Origin: Streptomyces gilvus | Lineage (GTDB): Bacteria > Actinomycetota > Actinomycetes > Streptomycetales > Streptomycetaceae | NCBI RefSeq assembly: GCF_022513565.1 | Contig: NZ_JAKWBE010000048.1 | Location: 1 to 39,502, forward strand | Length of the DNA stretch: 39,502 bases | Direction of reading: 5' to 3' | In this document: one piece after another, positions 8,213-15,262 of the stretch | How positions within the stretch are numbered: position 1 is the first letter of the stretch | How the letters are laid out: every line of letters begins with the position of its first letter | Notes under the pieces: generated by a model | What the model saw: only the letters and a program-made list of their open reading frames with translations | Databases searched by the model: none | Told to the model about the DNA's origin: nothing | Position numbers and translations under genes: made by a program

Positions 8213-9567
8213 GAGTGATCTACAAGTCACCGAGTAGAGGCCCGCGTTCGCAGCGCGGGTCGGGAAGGCACGCCCGTGCTCAGCGTAGTGAATGCCGACG
8301 GCTCGACCGAGTCCGGCTCCCTGATCGACGAGATCGTCCGTGAGGGTGCCCGGCGGATGCTCGCCGCCACGCTGGAGGCCGAGGTCAACCAGTACATATC
8401 CGAGTTGGCCGCCGAGACGGACGCGGCCGGGCGACGCCTGGTGGTGCGCAACGGCCACCACCGGCCCCGCACCGTGACCACCGCGGCCGGGCCGGTCGAG
8501 GTCACGGCCCCGCGGGTGAACGACAAGCGGGTCGACGCTGCCACCGGTGAGCGGATGCGGTTCTCCTCGAAGATCCTGCCGCCGTGGTGCCGCAAGTCGC
8601 CCAAGGTCAGCGAGGTACTGCCGCTGCTCTACCTGCACGGACTGTCCTCGGGGGACTTCGTGCCCGCGCTGGAGCAGTTCCTCGGCAGCTCGGCCGGGCT
8701 GTCGCCGGCCACCGTGACCCGGCTGACGAAGCAGTGGAGCGACGACCACGCCGCCTTCCAGCAGCGCGACCTCGCCAAGTCCGACTACGTGTACGTGTGG
8801 GCCGACGGCGTGCACCCCAAGGTCAGGCTCGGCCAGGCGCACTCCTGCGTCCTGGTGCTGATGGGAGTGCGCCTGGACGGCACCAAGGAACTGATCGCCC
8901 TGGCCGAGGGCCTGCGCGAGTCCACCGAGTCGTGGGCCGACCTGCTGCGCGACTGCCGCCGCCGGGGCATGCGCGATCCCGAGCTGGTCGTCGGCGACGG
9001 CGCGATGGGCCTGTGGAAGGCCCTGGCGGAGGTGTTCCCGGCCGCCCGCCACCAGCGATGCTGGGTCCACAAAGCCCGGAATGTCACGAACGCCCTGCCG
9101 AAGTCCGCACAACCGGGCGCGACGAAGGCGATGCAGGAGATCTACAACGCCGAGGACCGCGCGCACGCCGAGAAGGCGATCGAGGCGTTCGCGAAGACCT
9201 ACGGCGCGAAGTGGCCCAAGGCCGTCGCGAAGATCACCGAGGACCGCGACGAGCTGCTGGCGTTCTACGACTTCCCGGCCGAGCACTGGATCCACCTGCG
9301 GACCACGAACCCCATCGAGTCGACGTTCTCCACGGTCAAGCTCCGCACCAAGGTCACCCGCGGCGCCGGCAGCCCTGCCGCGGCCCTCGCCATGGTGTTC
9401 AAGCTCGTCGAGTCCGCCCAGGCCCGCTGGCGCGCGGTCACCGGAGCCCACCTCGTCGCCCTGGTCCGCGCAGGCGCCACGTTCGAAAACGGCGTCCTGG
9501 TCGAGCGTTCGGAGGACGCCGCTGCCTGATCACGCGTCACCCGAACCACAACTCTTGACAATTACTC
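8213..9567 (+). mobile_element. IS256-family insertion sequence (ends approximate)
   Basis: This contains one complete IS256-type transposase. Candidate ends are GAGTGATCTACAAG at 8213-8226 and its imperfect inverse at 9554-9567, which reads GAGTAATTGTCAAG on the minus strand; 10 of 14 positions match. No flanking 8-9 base duplication was found. A separate perfect 12-base inverted pair, TGTGGTTCGGGT (8056-8067 and 9539-9550), lies near both ends and leaves the left border uncertain. Confidence 0.6.
8276..9529 (+). CDS. IS256-family (Mutator-type) transposase
   Basis: A 417-residue protein of full family length, starting at GTG. The DDE catalytic residues are all present: D177 in YVWADGVHPKVR, D241 in VVGDGAMG and E348 in NPIESTFSTVK. 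The conserved RCWVHK motif (C262, H265) lies between the second D and the E, as expected. The N-terminal part contains the usual RNGHHRPRTV segment. No frameshift or premature stop is seen, so the element may still be active. G+C is high, like the host chromosome, unlike the nearby STAND gene, which points to a recent, separate arrival from another actinomycete. It cuts and pastes or copies its own element through a circular intermediate, as known for the family. Confidence 0.95.
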   Translation: MLSVVNADGSTESGSLIDEIVREGARRMLAATLEAEVNQYISELAAETDAAGRRLVVRNGHHRPRTVTTAAGPVEVTAPRVNDKRVDAATGERMRFSSKILPPWCRKSPKVSEVLPLLYLHGLSSGDFVPALEQFLGSSAGLSPATVTRLTKQWSDDHAAFQQRDLAKSDYVYVWADGVHPKVRLGQAHSCVLVLMGVRLDGTKELIALAEGLRESTESWADLLRDCRRRGMRDPELVVGDGAMGLWKALAEVFPAARHQRCWVHKARNVTNALPKSAQPGATKAMQEIYNAEDRAHAEKAIEAFAKTYGAKWPKAVAKITEDRDELLAFYDFPAEHWIHLRTTNPIESTFSTVKLRTKVTRGAGSPAAALAMVFKLVESAQARWRAVTGAHLVALVRAGATFENGVLVERSEDAAA

Positions 9568-9932
9568 GAAAGCGAGTCACGAAGGCGCACTGTGTCTGAC
9601 CAGGCGCGGAGCATCGATCAGCCCCTCGGAAGCGATCTTCCGAGGGGCTGTTCTCATGGGTGCGGGGACAGATCGGGGACACCGCGGATCGGATCCAGCG
9701 GGGACACGGCCGCTACACCGCCGCCTCCCCCGACTCGACGGGGCGAATCAGCGGGGGACGAGCGCCTGCTCATCGGCGCCGGAAGCCGGGGCGACAACAG
9801 ACTCGGCGTCGCCGGAGGCCCCGGATTTCCCCCCTACCTGGCCACAGCCAGCGCCGCCAGGAGAGAGTCGAGGTCTCCAGTGCAGGTGATCCCTCCCTCG
9901 TCATCGGGGGACCGACGCGACGCTGCGGCCAC
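9568..9932. other. Gene-free stretch between IS256 and the VapC gene
   Basis: Apart from the hairpin at 9619-9650 there is no convincing gene, RNA or repeat. Several open frames exist on both strands but none has recognisable motifs or a supported start. Confidence 0.4.
9619..9650. terminator. Strong hairpin, probable terminator
   Basis: A perfect 14-base stem, CAGCCCCTCGGAAG (9619-9632) with its complement at 9637-9650, and a CGAT loop, followed by TT. It could end transcription from the transposase or, on the other strand, from the VapC operon. Confidence 0.75.
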
Positions 9933-10361
9933 CTACAGTTGCTGCTCCCACGGATTGACCACCAGAGCGCCGGTTCGAGCCATGTGCTTGATGTTGCGTG
10001 TGGCAACTGTCCAGCCGTTGGCCAGGGCGGTGGCAGCGATCAGGGCGTCTGGTGGGTCAATGCTGGTGCCGGCGGCCTTGAGCGTCTTGTGGACCGTGAG
10101 GTAGGCGGCCGCTTCCGGCTCGCCGATCGGCGCGATGCGGTCACGATAGTCGTGCCGTACCACGGCGAGAGCCTGGGCATAGCGGGCCTGCCGCACGGGA
10201 TCCGCCGTGGCGGCAACGCCGGCCTCGATCTCGGCCACGGTGATCACGCTCAGGAAGCGGTTGGGTCGGGCCGTGGACTTGAACCAGGACAGGACGCGGG
10301 GGTCGGGTTTCGCCCGGGTCGTGAGCTCGGCGACGACGTTGGTGTCGAACAGGTAGATCAC
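9933..10361 (-). CDS. vapC: VapC-type PIN-domain toxin
   Basis: A 142-residue single-domain PIN protein of normal VapC length. Active-site positions are D6 in LFDTNVVAEL, E44 in ITVAEIEAG and D105 in PPDALIAATAL; the fourth position is N123 in TRNIKHM, a substitution common in this subgroup. VapC proteins are Mg-dependent RNases that cut tRNA or rRNA and are held inactive by a partner antitoxin. The upstream gene overlaps it by four bases (stop/start ATGA), so the two are translated together. It sits inside the island, where such modules often stabilise the element. The target RNA cannot be told from sequence. Confidence 0.9.
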   Translation of the reverse strand: MIYLFDTNVVAELTTRAKPDPRVLSWFKSTARPNRFLSVITVAEIEAGVAATADPVRQARYAQALAVVRHDYRDRIAPIGEPEAAAYLTVHKTLKAAGTSIDPPDALIAATALANGWTVATRNIKHMARTGALVVNPWEQQL

Positions 10362-10630
10362 TCGGCGTCCGTCTGCTCGTCGTAGGAGCGGGCGCCGAAC
10401 TCCAGCCCCTCGAATGGCCGGGAGAGCAGGAACTCCTCGAAGCCGTCGTTGCTCAGCGCCACCCAGTGGTGCAGCATTTCAGGCAGTGCCTCGATCTCCG
10501 TGTCGGCGAGCTCTGCGTCAAAGTGCCGACGTTGCTCCTCAGGCAGGGACTCCCGGATGTCGCGGATGGTCCGCAGCGGGTGCGACGACGGGGGCGGCGG
10601 GTGAGGCACGCCGCTCGGGGCTGTGGTCAT
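10358..10630 (-). CDS. Probable antitoxin of the VapC module (unrecognised family)
   Basis: A small acidic protein of about 90 residues directly upstream of vapC with a four-base overlap. The ATG at 10630 is preferred over one at 10636 because GGAAGGG ends immediately before 10636 and gives proper spacing only to the second ATG. The protein has a Pro-rich start, then a charged helical part (IRDIRESLPEEQRRHFDAEL) and a segment with LPEMLHHWVALSNDGFEEFL. No ribbon-helix-helix, AbrB or Phd DNA-binding pattern is obvious, so the antitoxin role rests on position and size. Similar small proteins beside PIN toxins occur in Streptomyces. Confidence 0.6.
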   Translation of the reverse strand: MTTAPSGVPHPPPPSSHPLRTIRDIRESLPEEQRRHFDAELADTEIEALPEMLHHWVALSNDGFEEFLLSRPFEGLEFGARSYDEQTDAE

Positions 10631-10636
10631 CGGCAT

Positions 10637-10963
10637 CCCTTCCGCTTGAACAGGCTGCGTACTGCTGCTGGCCCCAGGCTACGGGTTCCCGCCCACCTGC
10701 TCACAGCTTTGGGCCGGGAGCGGGGCATCCGTCAGCTTGCCCGCTGAGCGACAGCGGCAGCTCGCGCCAAGTGCGCCCGGTCGTCCTTGTCGATGAGGCT
10801 CCGCTTCACGCACCCACACCCAACCCAGTGGCCAACCGGAACGGATTCAGCACACATGAGGCCGGGAAACCCCGCGAACATGCGAGAACCACGGAGGGGT
10901 ATTTCCCCAGGACAGACGGGTCGAGCAGTGCTTTTGCGCAGGTCACAGCCTTGATCAGAGAAA
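10637..10963. other. Gene-free stretch between the TA module and the att scar
   Basis: No supported gene or RNA. A minus-strand frame that starts inside the tRNA fragment (beginning PPAGFEPATPAS) is the well-known false translation of a tRNA T-arm and is not a gene. The promoter of the antitoxin-toxin pair should lie just above 10637. Confidence 0.4.
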
Positions 10964-10964
10964 A

Positions 10965-11006
10965 CTCCTGAAGCGGGTGTCGCAGGTTCGAATCCTGCCG
11001 GGGGCA
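10965..11006 (+). other. tRNA 3'-half fragment, probable attachment site (tRNA-Arg, anticodon CCT)
   Basis: The sequence reads as the last 42 bases of a tRNA: anticodon loop CTCCTGA (10965-10971, anticodon CCT), stem strand AGCGG, variable loop GTGTC, T-stem GCAGG (10982-10986), T-loop TTCGAAT, T-stem CCTGC (10994-10998), acceptor strand CGGGGGC and discriminator A. The 5' half is absent: upstream bases do not supply a D-arm or matching GCCCCCG. This is what remains at the far end of an element that integrated into a tRNA 3' end. Assignment to tRNA-Arg(CCT) is by anticodon and memory of that gene in Streptomyces. Confidence 0.8.
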
Positions 11007-11035
11007 CAGAGAAATGCCTGGTCAGAGGCTACATC

Positions 11036-11066
11036 GACCCTCCATGGACACCATGGAGGGTCTTTT
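11036..11066 (+). terminator. Terminator following the tRNA fragment
   Basis: A perfect 12-base stem, GACCCTCCATGG at 11036-11047 with 11051-11062, and a three-base loop, followed by TTTT. It is probably the original terminator of the host tRNA, which supports placing the host chromosome to the right of the scar. Confidence 0.85.
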
Positions 11067-11077
11067 GCATGCCCGAT

Positions 11078-11099
11078 GGGAACATTCTGGGAACGGAAC
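11078..11099 (+). repeat. Short GGGAAC direct repeats beside the att scar
   Basis: GGGAAC occurs at 11078-11083 and 11089-11094, followed by GGAAC at 11095-11099. Such spaced short repeats could be recombinase binding sites, but this is only suggestive. Confidence 0.35.
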
Positions 11100-11158
11100 A
11101 ATGGGGCATTTGTGCGCCTTTGCGTTGACCAGAAAGCCGCACACGTTTTCTACGGATT

Positions 11159-11398
11159 CACGCCGTGGCCGCGACCGCCCTGACCGCATCGTGCCCGATC
11201 ATCACGGATGATGTCTGCAGCATCCGAGCCACCCGGGCATTGAAGGATGCCGGCGTTGGACTCCTCCTCGACCGCGAGGCGGGCAAATCCCTGGCCGAGA
11301 TGGACTGCGGGCCACTATCAGGAGCACACCGAAGGGCACTTCGCCGGGGATGGCGACGCGATCCAGCACGTACCTGGCTCGCGGCGAGGATCGAATAA
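11159..11398 (+). pseudogene. Possible C-terminal fragment of a PIN-domain protein
   Basis: A + strand frame reads AVAATALTASCPIITDDVCS followed by a helical segment (IRATRALKDAGVGLLLDREA) and stops at a TAA near 11398. The ATALTASCPIITDD stretch resembles the last beta-strand region of PIN domains, but no N-terminal half with the first Asp is present and the tail is basic and unstructured. It is probably a gene remnant next to the island border. It lies directly upstream of the DUF234-type gene. Confidence 0.3.
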
Positions 11399-11405
11399 GT
11401 CCAGA

Positions 11406-11411
11406 TATAAT
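11406..11411 (+). promoter_or_regulatory. Consensus -10 element upstream of the DUF234-type ATPase gene
   Basis: TATAAT occurs in an A/T-rich pocket (AGATATAATAAG) 29 bases before the GTG at 11441. No good -35 was found at 16-18 bases. Confidence 0.45.
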
Positions 11412-11440
11412 AAGCGCACCTATCCATACAGAGGTGCGCA

Positions 11441-12910
11441 GTGGACAAACCCGCCGAGATGTTCGACCGCGACTTCGAGTGGGCCGAGCTGACCCGCTTC
11501 GCCGCCCTGCCCGGCCCGCGCGCCACCCTCGGCGTGGTCTCCGGTCGCCGCCGCCAGGGCAAGACCTTCCTCCTAGACGCCGTCACACGGGCAAGCGGTG
11601 GATTCATGTTCACCGCCACCGAGACCACCGAGGCCGACGCCCTGCGCCAGTTCGGCGAAGCCCTCGCCCGCCACCGCGACCAGCCCACTCCATTCCGCTT
11701 CGCCCACTGGGACGAGGCCGTGACCGAGCTCATGCGCATCGCCGACAGGGGCGGCCCCACCGTAGCGGTCATCGACGAGTTCCCCTTCCTCGCCAAGGCC
11801 TCCCCCGCCCTCCCCTCGATCATCCAGCGCGCCCTCGACCCCGCCGCCCAGCACACCAACACCCCCGTACGGCTCCTGCTGTGTGGCTCCGCCCTGTCCT
11901 TCATGGGCGGGCTCCTCGCCGGCAACGCCCCGCTGCGCGGCCGCGCCGGCCTGGAACTCGTCGTCCCCACCCTGGACTTCCGCCTCGCCGCCGAGTTCTG
12001 GGAGATCACCGACCCGCGCACCGCACTGCTCACCCACGCCATCGTCGGCGGCACCCCCGCCTACCGCCGCGAGTTCACTCAGGGCGACATCCCCGCCGGA
12101 CCCGACGACTTCGACGCCTGGGTCACCCGCGCCGTCCTCAATCCCGCCCGTCCACTCTTCCGCGAGGCCCGCTACCTACTCGCAGAGGAACCCGAACTCC
12201 ACGACACCGCGCTCTATCACTCCGTCCTGGCCGCCATCGCCGCCGGAAACGCCGCACGCGGCGGCATCGCCGACTACCTCGGCCGCAAGTCCACCGACCT
12301 CGCCCACCCCCTGAGCGTCCTCCAGAACGTCGGCATGATCACCCACGAGGTCGACGCCTTCCGCCGCAACCGCTCCGCCTACCGCATCGCCGAACCTCTC
12401 ATCGCCTTCTACCACTCGGTCATGCGCCCCTCCTGGGGCGACCTGGAACGCCCCGGACGCGCCCCCACCGTCTGGCGCCGCGCCCAGTCCACCTTCCGCA
12501 GCAAGGTCGTCGGCCCGCACTTCGAACAGGTCTGCCGCGAATGGGCCCGCTGGCACGCGTCCGCCCCAACCCATGGCGGGCAGGTCACAAGGGTCGCCAG
12601 CGGGACCGTCAACGATCCTGCCGCGAAGACCAGCCACGAAGTCGACGTCGCAGTCCATGGCGAGACCGACAGCGGCCGCGAAACCCTGCTCGCCATCGGC
12701 GAAGCCAAATGGAACGACGTCATGGGAAAGAGCCACCTCGAACGTCTCCAGCACATCCGTGCACTCCTCATCGCGCGCGGCACCGCCACTGACCTCACAC
12801 GGCTCCAGTGCTACAGCGGTACCGGCTTCACCGACGAACTGCGCCACCTCGCCGAGAACGACCCCGCCATCCAACTGGTCGATCCAGTGCGCCTCTACCA
12901 CGGCGACTGA
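11441..12910 (+). CDS. AAA-type ATPase with C-terminal DUF234 / PD-(D/E)xK nuclease-like domain
   Basis: A 489-residue protein of the archaeal-type ATPase family (ATPase_2 plus DUF234), starting at GTG with GAGG eight bases upstream. An ATG at 11459 is an alternative. Walker A is GRRRQGKT (35-42) and Walker B is VAVIDEFPFL (D112, E113). The middle part (ALYHSVLAAIAAGN, PLSVLQNVGMITHEV, YRIAEPLIAFYHSVMRP) is the usual winged-helix region. The C-terminal part carries a nuclease-type core: D402 in HEVDVAV, then E421 and K423 in AIGEAKW. The family is widespread but its function is poorly known; roles in DNA repair, defence or mobile elements have been proposed. It sits about 430 bases right of the att scar with remnants on both sides. 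Confidence 0.85.
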   Translation: MDKPAEMFDRDFEWAELTRFAALPGPRATLGVVSGRRRQGKTFLLDAVTRASGGFMFTATETTEADALRQFGEALARHRDQPTPFRFAHWDEAVTELMRIADRGGPTVAVIDEFPFLAKASPALPSIIQRALDPAAQHTNTPVRLLLCGSALSFMGGLLAGNAPLRGRAGLELVVPTLDFRLAAEFWEITDPRTALLTHAIVGGTPAYRREFTQGDIPAGPDDFDAWVTRAVLNPARPLFREARYLLAEEPELHDTALYHSVLAAIAAGNAARGGIADYLGRKSTDLAHPLSVLQNVGMITHEVDAFRRNRSAYRIAEPLIAFYHSVMRPSWGDLERPGRAPTVWRRAQSTFRSKVVGPHFEQVCREWARWHASAPTHGGQVTRVASGTVNDPAAKTSHEVDVAVHGETDSGRETLLAIGEAKWNDVMGKSHLERLQHIRALLIARGTATDLTRLQCYSGTGFTDELRHLAENDPAIQLVDPVRLYHGD

Positions 12911-13673
12911 CGCGGTCACGTCCCCGCCCTTGTACGGGAACCGTGGTCTGCGGATGGGAGCGCGCCGGGAGGCGACCGGGCTGAGCAGTTCCCGACCGGA
13001 GCGAGAACCAGCTAGCCTGCAGTCAGGCGGCTGACCTGCGGAAACAACCATTGGATCAACTCCCGGGCCGAGAGAGCGGACCTGTCGCCCCTCAAAGCAA
13101 CTGCGGCGCCAGGGAGGCGCTCCAGTCGGCCTCGGACTCCTCGTCCGGGGCCGTTTGCGTGAGCGGTGCGTGAGCGGACGGAGGGTTGATCTCCGGAATT
13201 TCTCGCAACGGATCAGCGCCATCCGGCACGGACTCCGGGCCGGGATGCTCCGCGTCGTCGGGCGCGGCCTCCGCTTCGGGGGCGGTGTTTTCGGAGGTGG
13301 CGCGGGCGCGCGGGACGAGCCGGGCTGCGGCCTCGGCGATCTGCCTCAGCCGCTCTCATCAGGCGACTGACCGGCGTAAACAGCGAATTCCCTCCGGGGT
13401 TCGTCCCTCTCTTCGCCGCCAACACCGTCCGTCGAGGGCACGGAGTGACGGTGTGGAGGTGATGACGGTGAGGCCTCGACGGTTGGCCTGCCCCTGGCCG
13501 CCGGGCAGGGGCAGGCGCGTCTGTTGCCAGCTGGCTTCCTTGGTCAACTCTCCTTGCTGGAAAGGAAGTTGGGTGAGGACAGCGTATTGCCAAGCAGAAC
13601 TTGAACATGCAACATATTTACCGCCGGTAACCACCGGTAACTCTGGCCCCACAACAGAGAAAAGGAGTCACAC
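12911..13673. other. Stretch of 763 bases without a complete gene
   Basis: Only a minus-strand coding remnant (13092-13352) is visible. Other open frames, such as a minus frame around 13360-13650, have no recognised motif. The last 70 bases (from about 13600) are A/T-richer and form the promoter and leader of the secreted protein gene. Confidence 0.4.
13092..13352 (-). pseudogene. C-terminal coding remnant, acidic Pro/Glu-rich tail of an unknown protein
   Basis: A minus-strand frame with Streptomyces-like codon use reads ERLRQIAEAAARLVPRARAT, then a Pro/Glu/Asp-rich linker, and ends DWSASLAPQLL before TGA at 13092-13094. A stop codon lies directly upstream at its N-terminal side and there is no start, so it is the tail of a lost gene. 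The style resembles tails of mobilisation or plasmid proteins, but no family can be named. Confidence 0.35.
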
Positions 13674-14120
13674 GTGATCCGTGTGAGGAGAATCGTCGCC
13701 GCTCTTGGCGCGCTCGCGGCCGTCACGGCGGCGGCCGGCCCGGCAACAGCCGCGAGTGCCGACAGCAACCAAACGTACATCGGCTTCATCGCGCCCACCG
13801 CCGGCCAAGCTGTGCAGTTCGGCGTCAACGGAGGGGCGGCCTACTACTGCTTCCGCTGGCCCGGCGGCGTCAACACCGGCGCACCGACCTACGCCATGTC
13901 CGGGATGGAGCTGTGGAACCCCTACCTCGGCATCTGGCAGAAGGAAGCCGACTGGAAGTTCAGCCGGGAGTTCCGCACGACCGAACTCACGGCCCAGCTC
14001 TTCGCGAACGCGGACAACCTGCCGGGCGACGGCTTGCCCTGCAAGGGCAAGCCCCTGTCGGCGGAGCGGAAGCTACCTGACCGTCCGGCAGTCGACGTCT
14101 ACTACGTGGATTTCCGCTGA
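13674..14120 (+). CDS. Small secreted protein, function unknown
   Basis: A 148-residue protein starting at GTG with AAAAGGAG nine bases upstream. Residues 1-28 form a Sec signal peptide: basic MIRVRR, hydrophobic core IVAALGALAAVTAAAG and a likely cut after ATAA or ASA. The mature part has two Cys (in YYCFRW and GLPCKG) that could form a disulphide, and aromatic and Gly-rich segments suggesting a small beta-sheet fold. It ends VDVYYVDFR. No family is recognised. It is monocistronic and followed by a hairpin terminator. Confidence 0.75.
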   Translation: MIRVRRIVAALGALAAVTAAAGPATAASADSNQTYIGFIAPTAGQAVQFGVNGGAAYYCFRWPGGVNTGAPTYAMSGMELWNPYLGIWQKEADWKFSREFRTTELTAQLFANADNLPGDGLPCKGKPLSAERKLPDRPAVDVYYVDFR

Positions 14121-14166
14121 CAGCCGCGCGGTGAACGCCGCCAGGTGACTCGCCGGGCGGCCGTAT

Positions 14167-14204
14167 CGGGTGGCGCCGTGCCGGTTTCCGCACCGCGCCA
14201 CCCG
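14167..14204 (+). terminator. Terminator after the secreted protein gene
   Basis: A perfect 10-base stem, CGGGTGGCGC (14167-14176) with GCGCCACCCG (14195-14204), and an 18-base loop, 46 bases after the stop. The rest of the gap to 14418 holds nothing else that I can support. Confidence 0.6.
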
Positions 14205-14418
14205 TCGTCCCTCCGGTTGGGCCAGCGCCGGCCGGTGACCGCGTTCTTGGCGCGAGCCGACCACAAGCGAAGAAGTCGAAGCCGCGTAACAGGTCCCGCC
14301 GTTCGGGGCGAGCGCCGGCGCGCGGCATGCTCGCCCGGTCCCCCCCATCGGCAGGGTGTGGCCCTGAGCTGAGGGCTTGCGGGGTGCGGGGCGAAGGTTT
14401 CGGGCCCCGCCCCGTGGC

Positions 14419-15186
14419 TCACCGGCTGTCGTACTCGTCGTGGCGGCGCCACCAGAAGCCGGTCTCGTTACGGCCGAGGGGGGCGCGGTCGAGCCACTGG
14501 TACATGCCCCACAGGGCGTCCAGCCCGCGCGCGTATGCCGAGTAGGTGTGGTGGACAGTGCCGTCCCGCAGAGCGAAGGCGCTCACGCCGGGGCCTTCTC
14601 GGCGGTACGTCTCCCAGTCCGTGCCGACGATCGACTCGGAGAAGGCGTCGCGGGAACTCTTGTCGTCGGCCGTTGCCGGTCGCAGGTCCTCCTCGCCGAA
14701 GTTGTACGCGACGACTCCCGCTTCCCACTCCTCCTTGGTGTGCGCGACCCCGAAGTCGAAGTTGAAGTCGGAGCCGTGGGAGGAAGCCCACGGGAAGCTC
14801 CAGCCCATGCGGCGCTTGTACGCCTGGAGTTGCGCGAGCGGGGCCCGCGACACCGCGCAGAGCGTGACGTCGTGGTGGGCGAGGTGGACGGCGAAGCCGT
14901 CGAAGCCGTCGGCGATCGCCGAGCAGGACGGGCATCCGGCGGTGTAGTCGGGCCCGAACATGAAGTGGTAGACGAGCAGTTGCGAACGTCCCCGGAACAG
15001 GTCGGGGAGTGACGCCGTGCCCTCGTCCGTTTCGAACCGGTAGTCCTTGTCGACCCGGACCCAGGGCAGCTCCTGCCGTCGCCGGGCCAGCTCGTCGCCG
15101 CGGCGGGTCAGTTCCTTCTCCGCCTCCAGCAGCTCCAGGCGAGCGGCCAGCCACTCCTCGCGTGTCCCCGTCTTGTGCGTGGTCAT
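14419..15186 (-). CDS. DUF899-family thioredoxin-like protein
   Basis: A 255-residue protein with the DUF899 pattern: an N-terminal helix rich in Glu and Arg (EEWLAARLELLEAEKELTRR), PWVRVDKDYRFETDEG, LFRGRSQLLVYHFMFGPDY, the CPSC pair in TAGCPSCSAIADGFDG, and a Trp-rich end (YQWLDRAPLGRNETGFWWRR). The family adopts a thioredoxin-like fold and is predicted to be redox-active; substrates are unknown. It is the last gene of a minus-strand operon after SRPBCC, ArsR and DUF2182, a grouping I recognise from other actinomycetes. Its 76-base leader is almost entirely purine on the coding strand and contains GGGAG as ribosome site. Confidence 0.9.
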   Translation of the reverse strand: MTTHKTGTREEWLAARLELLEAEKELTRRGDELARRRQELPWVRVDKDYRFETDEGTASLPDLFRGRSQLLVYHFMFGPDYTAGCPSCSAIADGFDGFAVHLAHHDVTLCAVSRAPLAQLQAYKRRMGWSFPWASSHGSDFNFDFGVAHTKEEWEAGVVAYNFGEEDLRPATADDKSSRDAFSESIVGTDWETYRREGPGVSAFALRDGTVHHTYSAYARGLDALWGMYQWLDRAPLGRNETGFWWRRHDEYDSR

Positions 15187-15262
15187 GATCCGTGACTCCC
15201 TTTCTTGTTTCCTTCTTCCCGTCTCTTCTTTCTATTTCTTCCTGTTTCTTCCTTTTCTGCCT
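15187..15262 (-). promoter_or_regulatory. Purine-only leader of the DUF899 gene
   Basis: Between the DUF2182 stop and the DUF899 start, the coding (minus) strand is nearly all A and G, with repeated GGAAGAA and GAAAGAAG units; bases 15196-15260 are the core. This is very low in G+C for the region. It may be an unstructured translation enhancer or an H-DNA-prone tract. Confidence 0.55.

Larger units (their letters stand above)
1..11006. mobile_element. Right-hand part of a tRNA-integrated genomic island (left end outside window)
   Basis: Inferred from the tRNA 3'-half fragment at 10965-11006, which is the usual scar of site-specific integration. Because the tRNA reads on the + strand, the element should lie between an intact tRNA to the left (not in the window) and this fragment. 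The content fits: two insertion sequences, gene remnants, a large low-G+C defence-type gene, and PIN and XRE genes, with mixed base composition. No integrase, excisionase or replication gene is visible here, so those would have to be to the left or lost. The exact extent is unproven, and nested insertions are possible. Confidence 0.55.

Noticed and set aside
8030..9451. Long minus-strand frame across the IS256 transposase
   Set aside because: It is the mirror frame of the transposase, low-complexity and without motifs. Only its last part overlaps the real HTH remnant, which is in a different frame.
10732..11007. Minus-strand frame beginning MPPAGFEPATPAS
   Set aside because: The PAGFEPAT start is the known false translation of a tRNA T-arm; the rest has no motif.
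11159..11398. Possible complete gene upstream of the DUF234-type ATPase
   Set aside because: No start with ribosome site, and only a PIN-like tail; kept as a low-confidence remnant.
13359..13652. Minus-strand frame ending before the secreted protein gene
   Set aside because: No motif, signal or supported start; the base pattern is mixed and another minus frame nearby is the more protein-like one.
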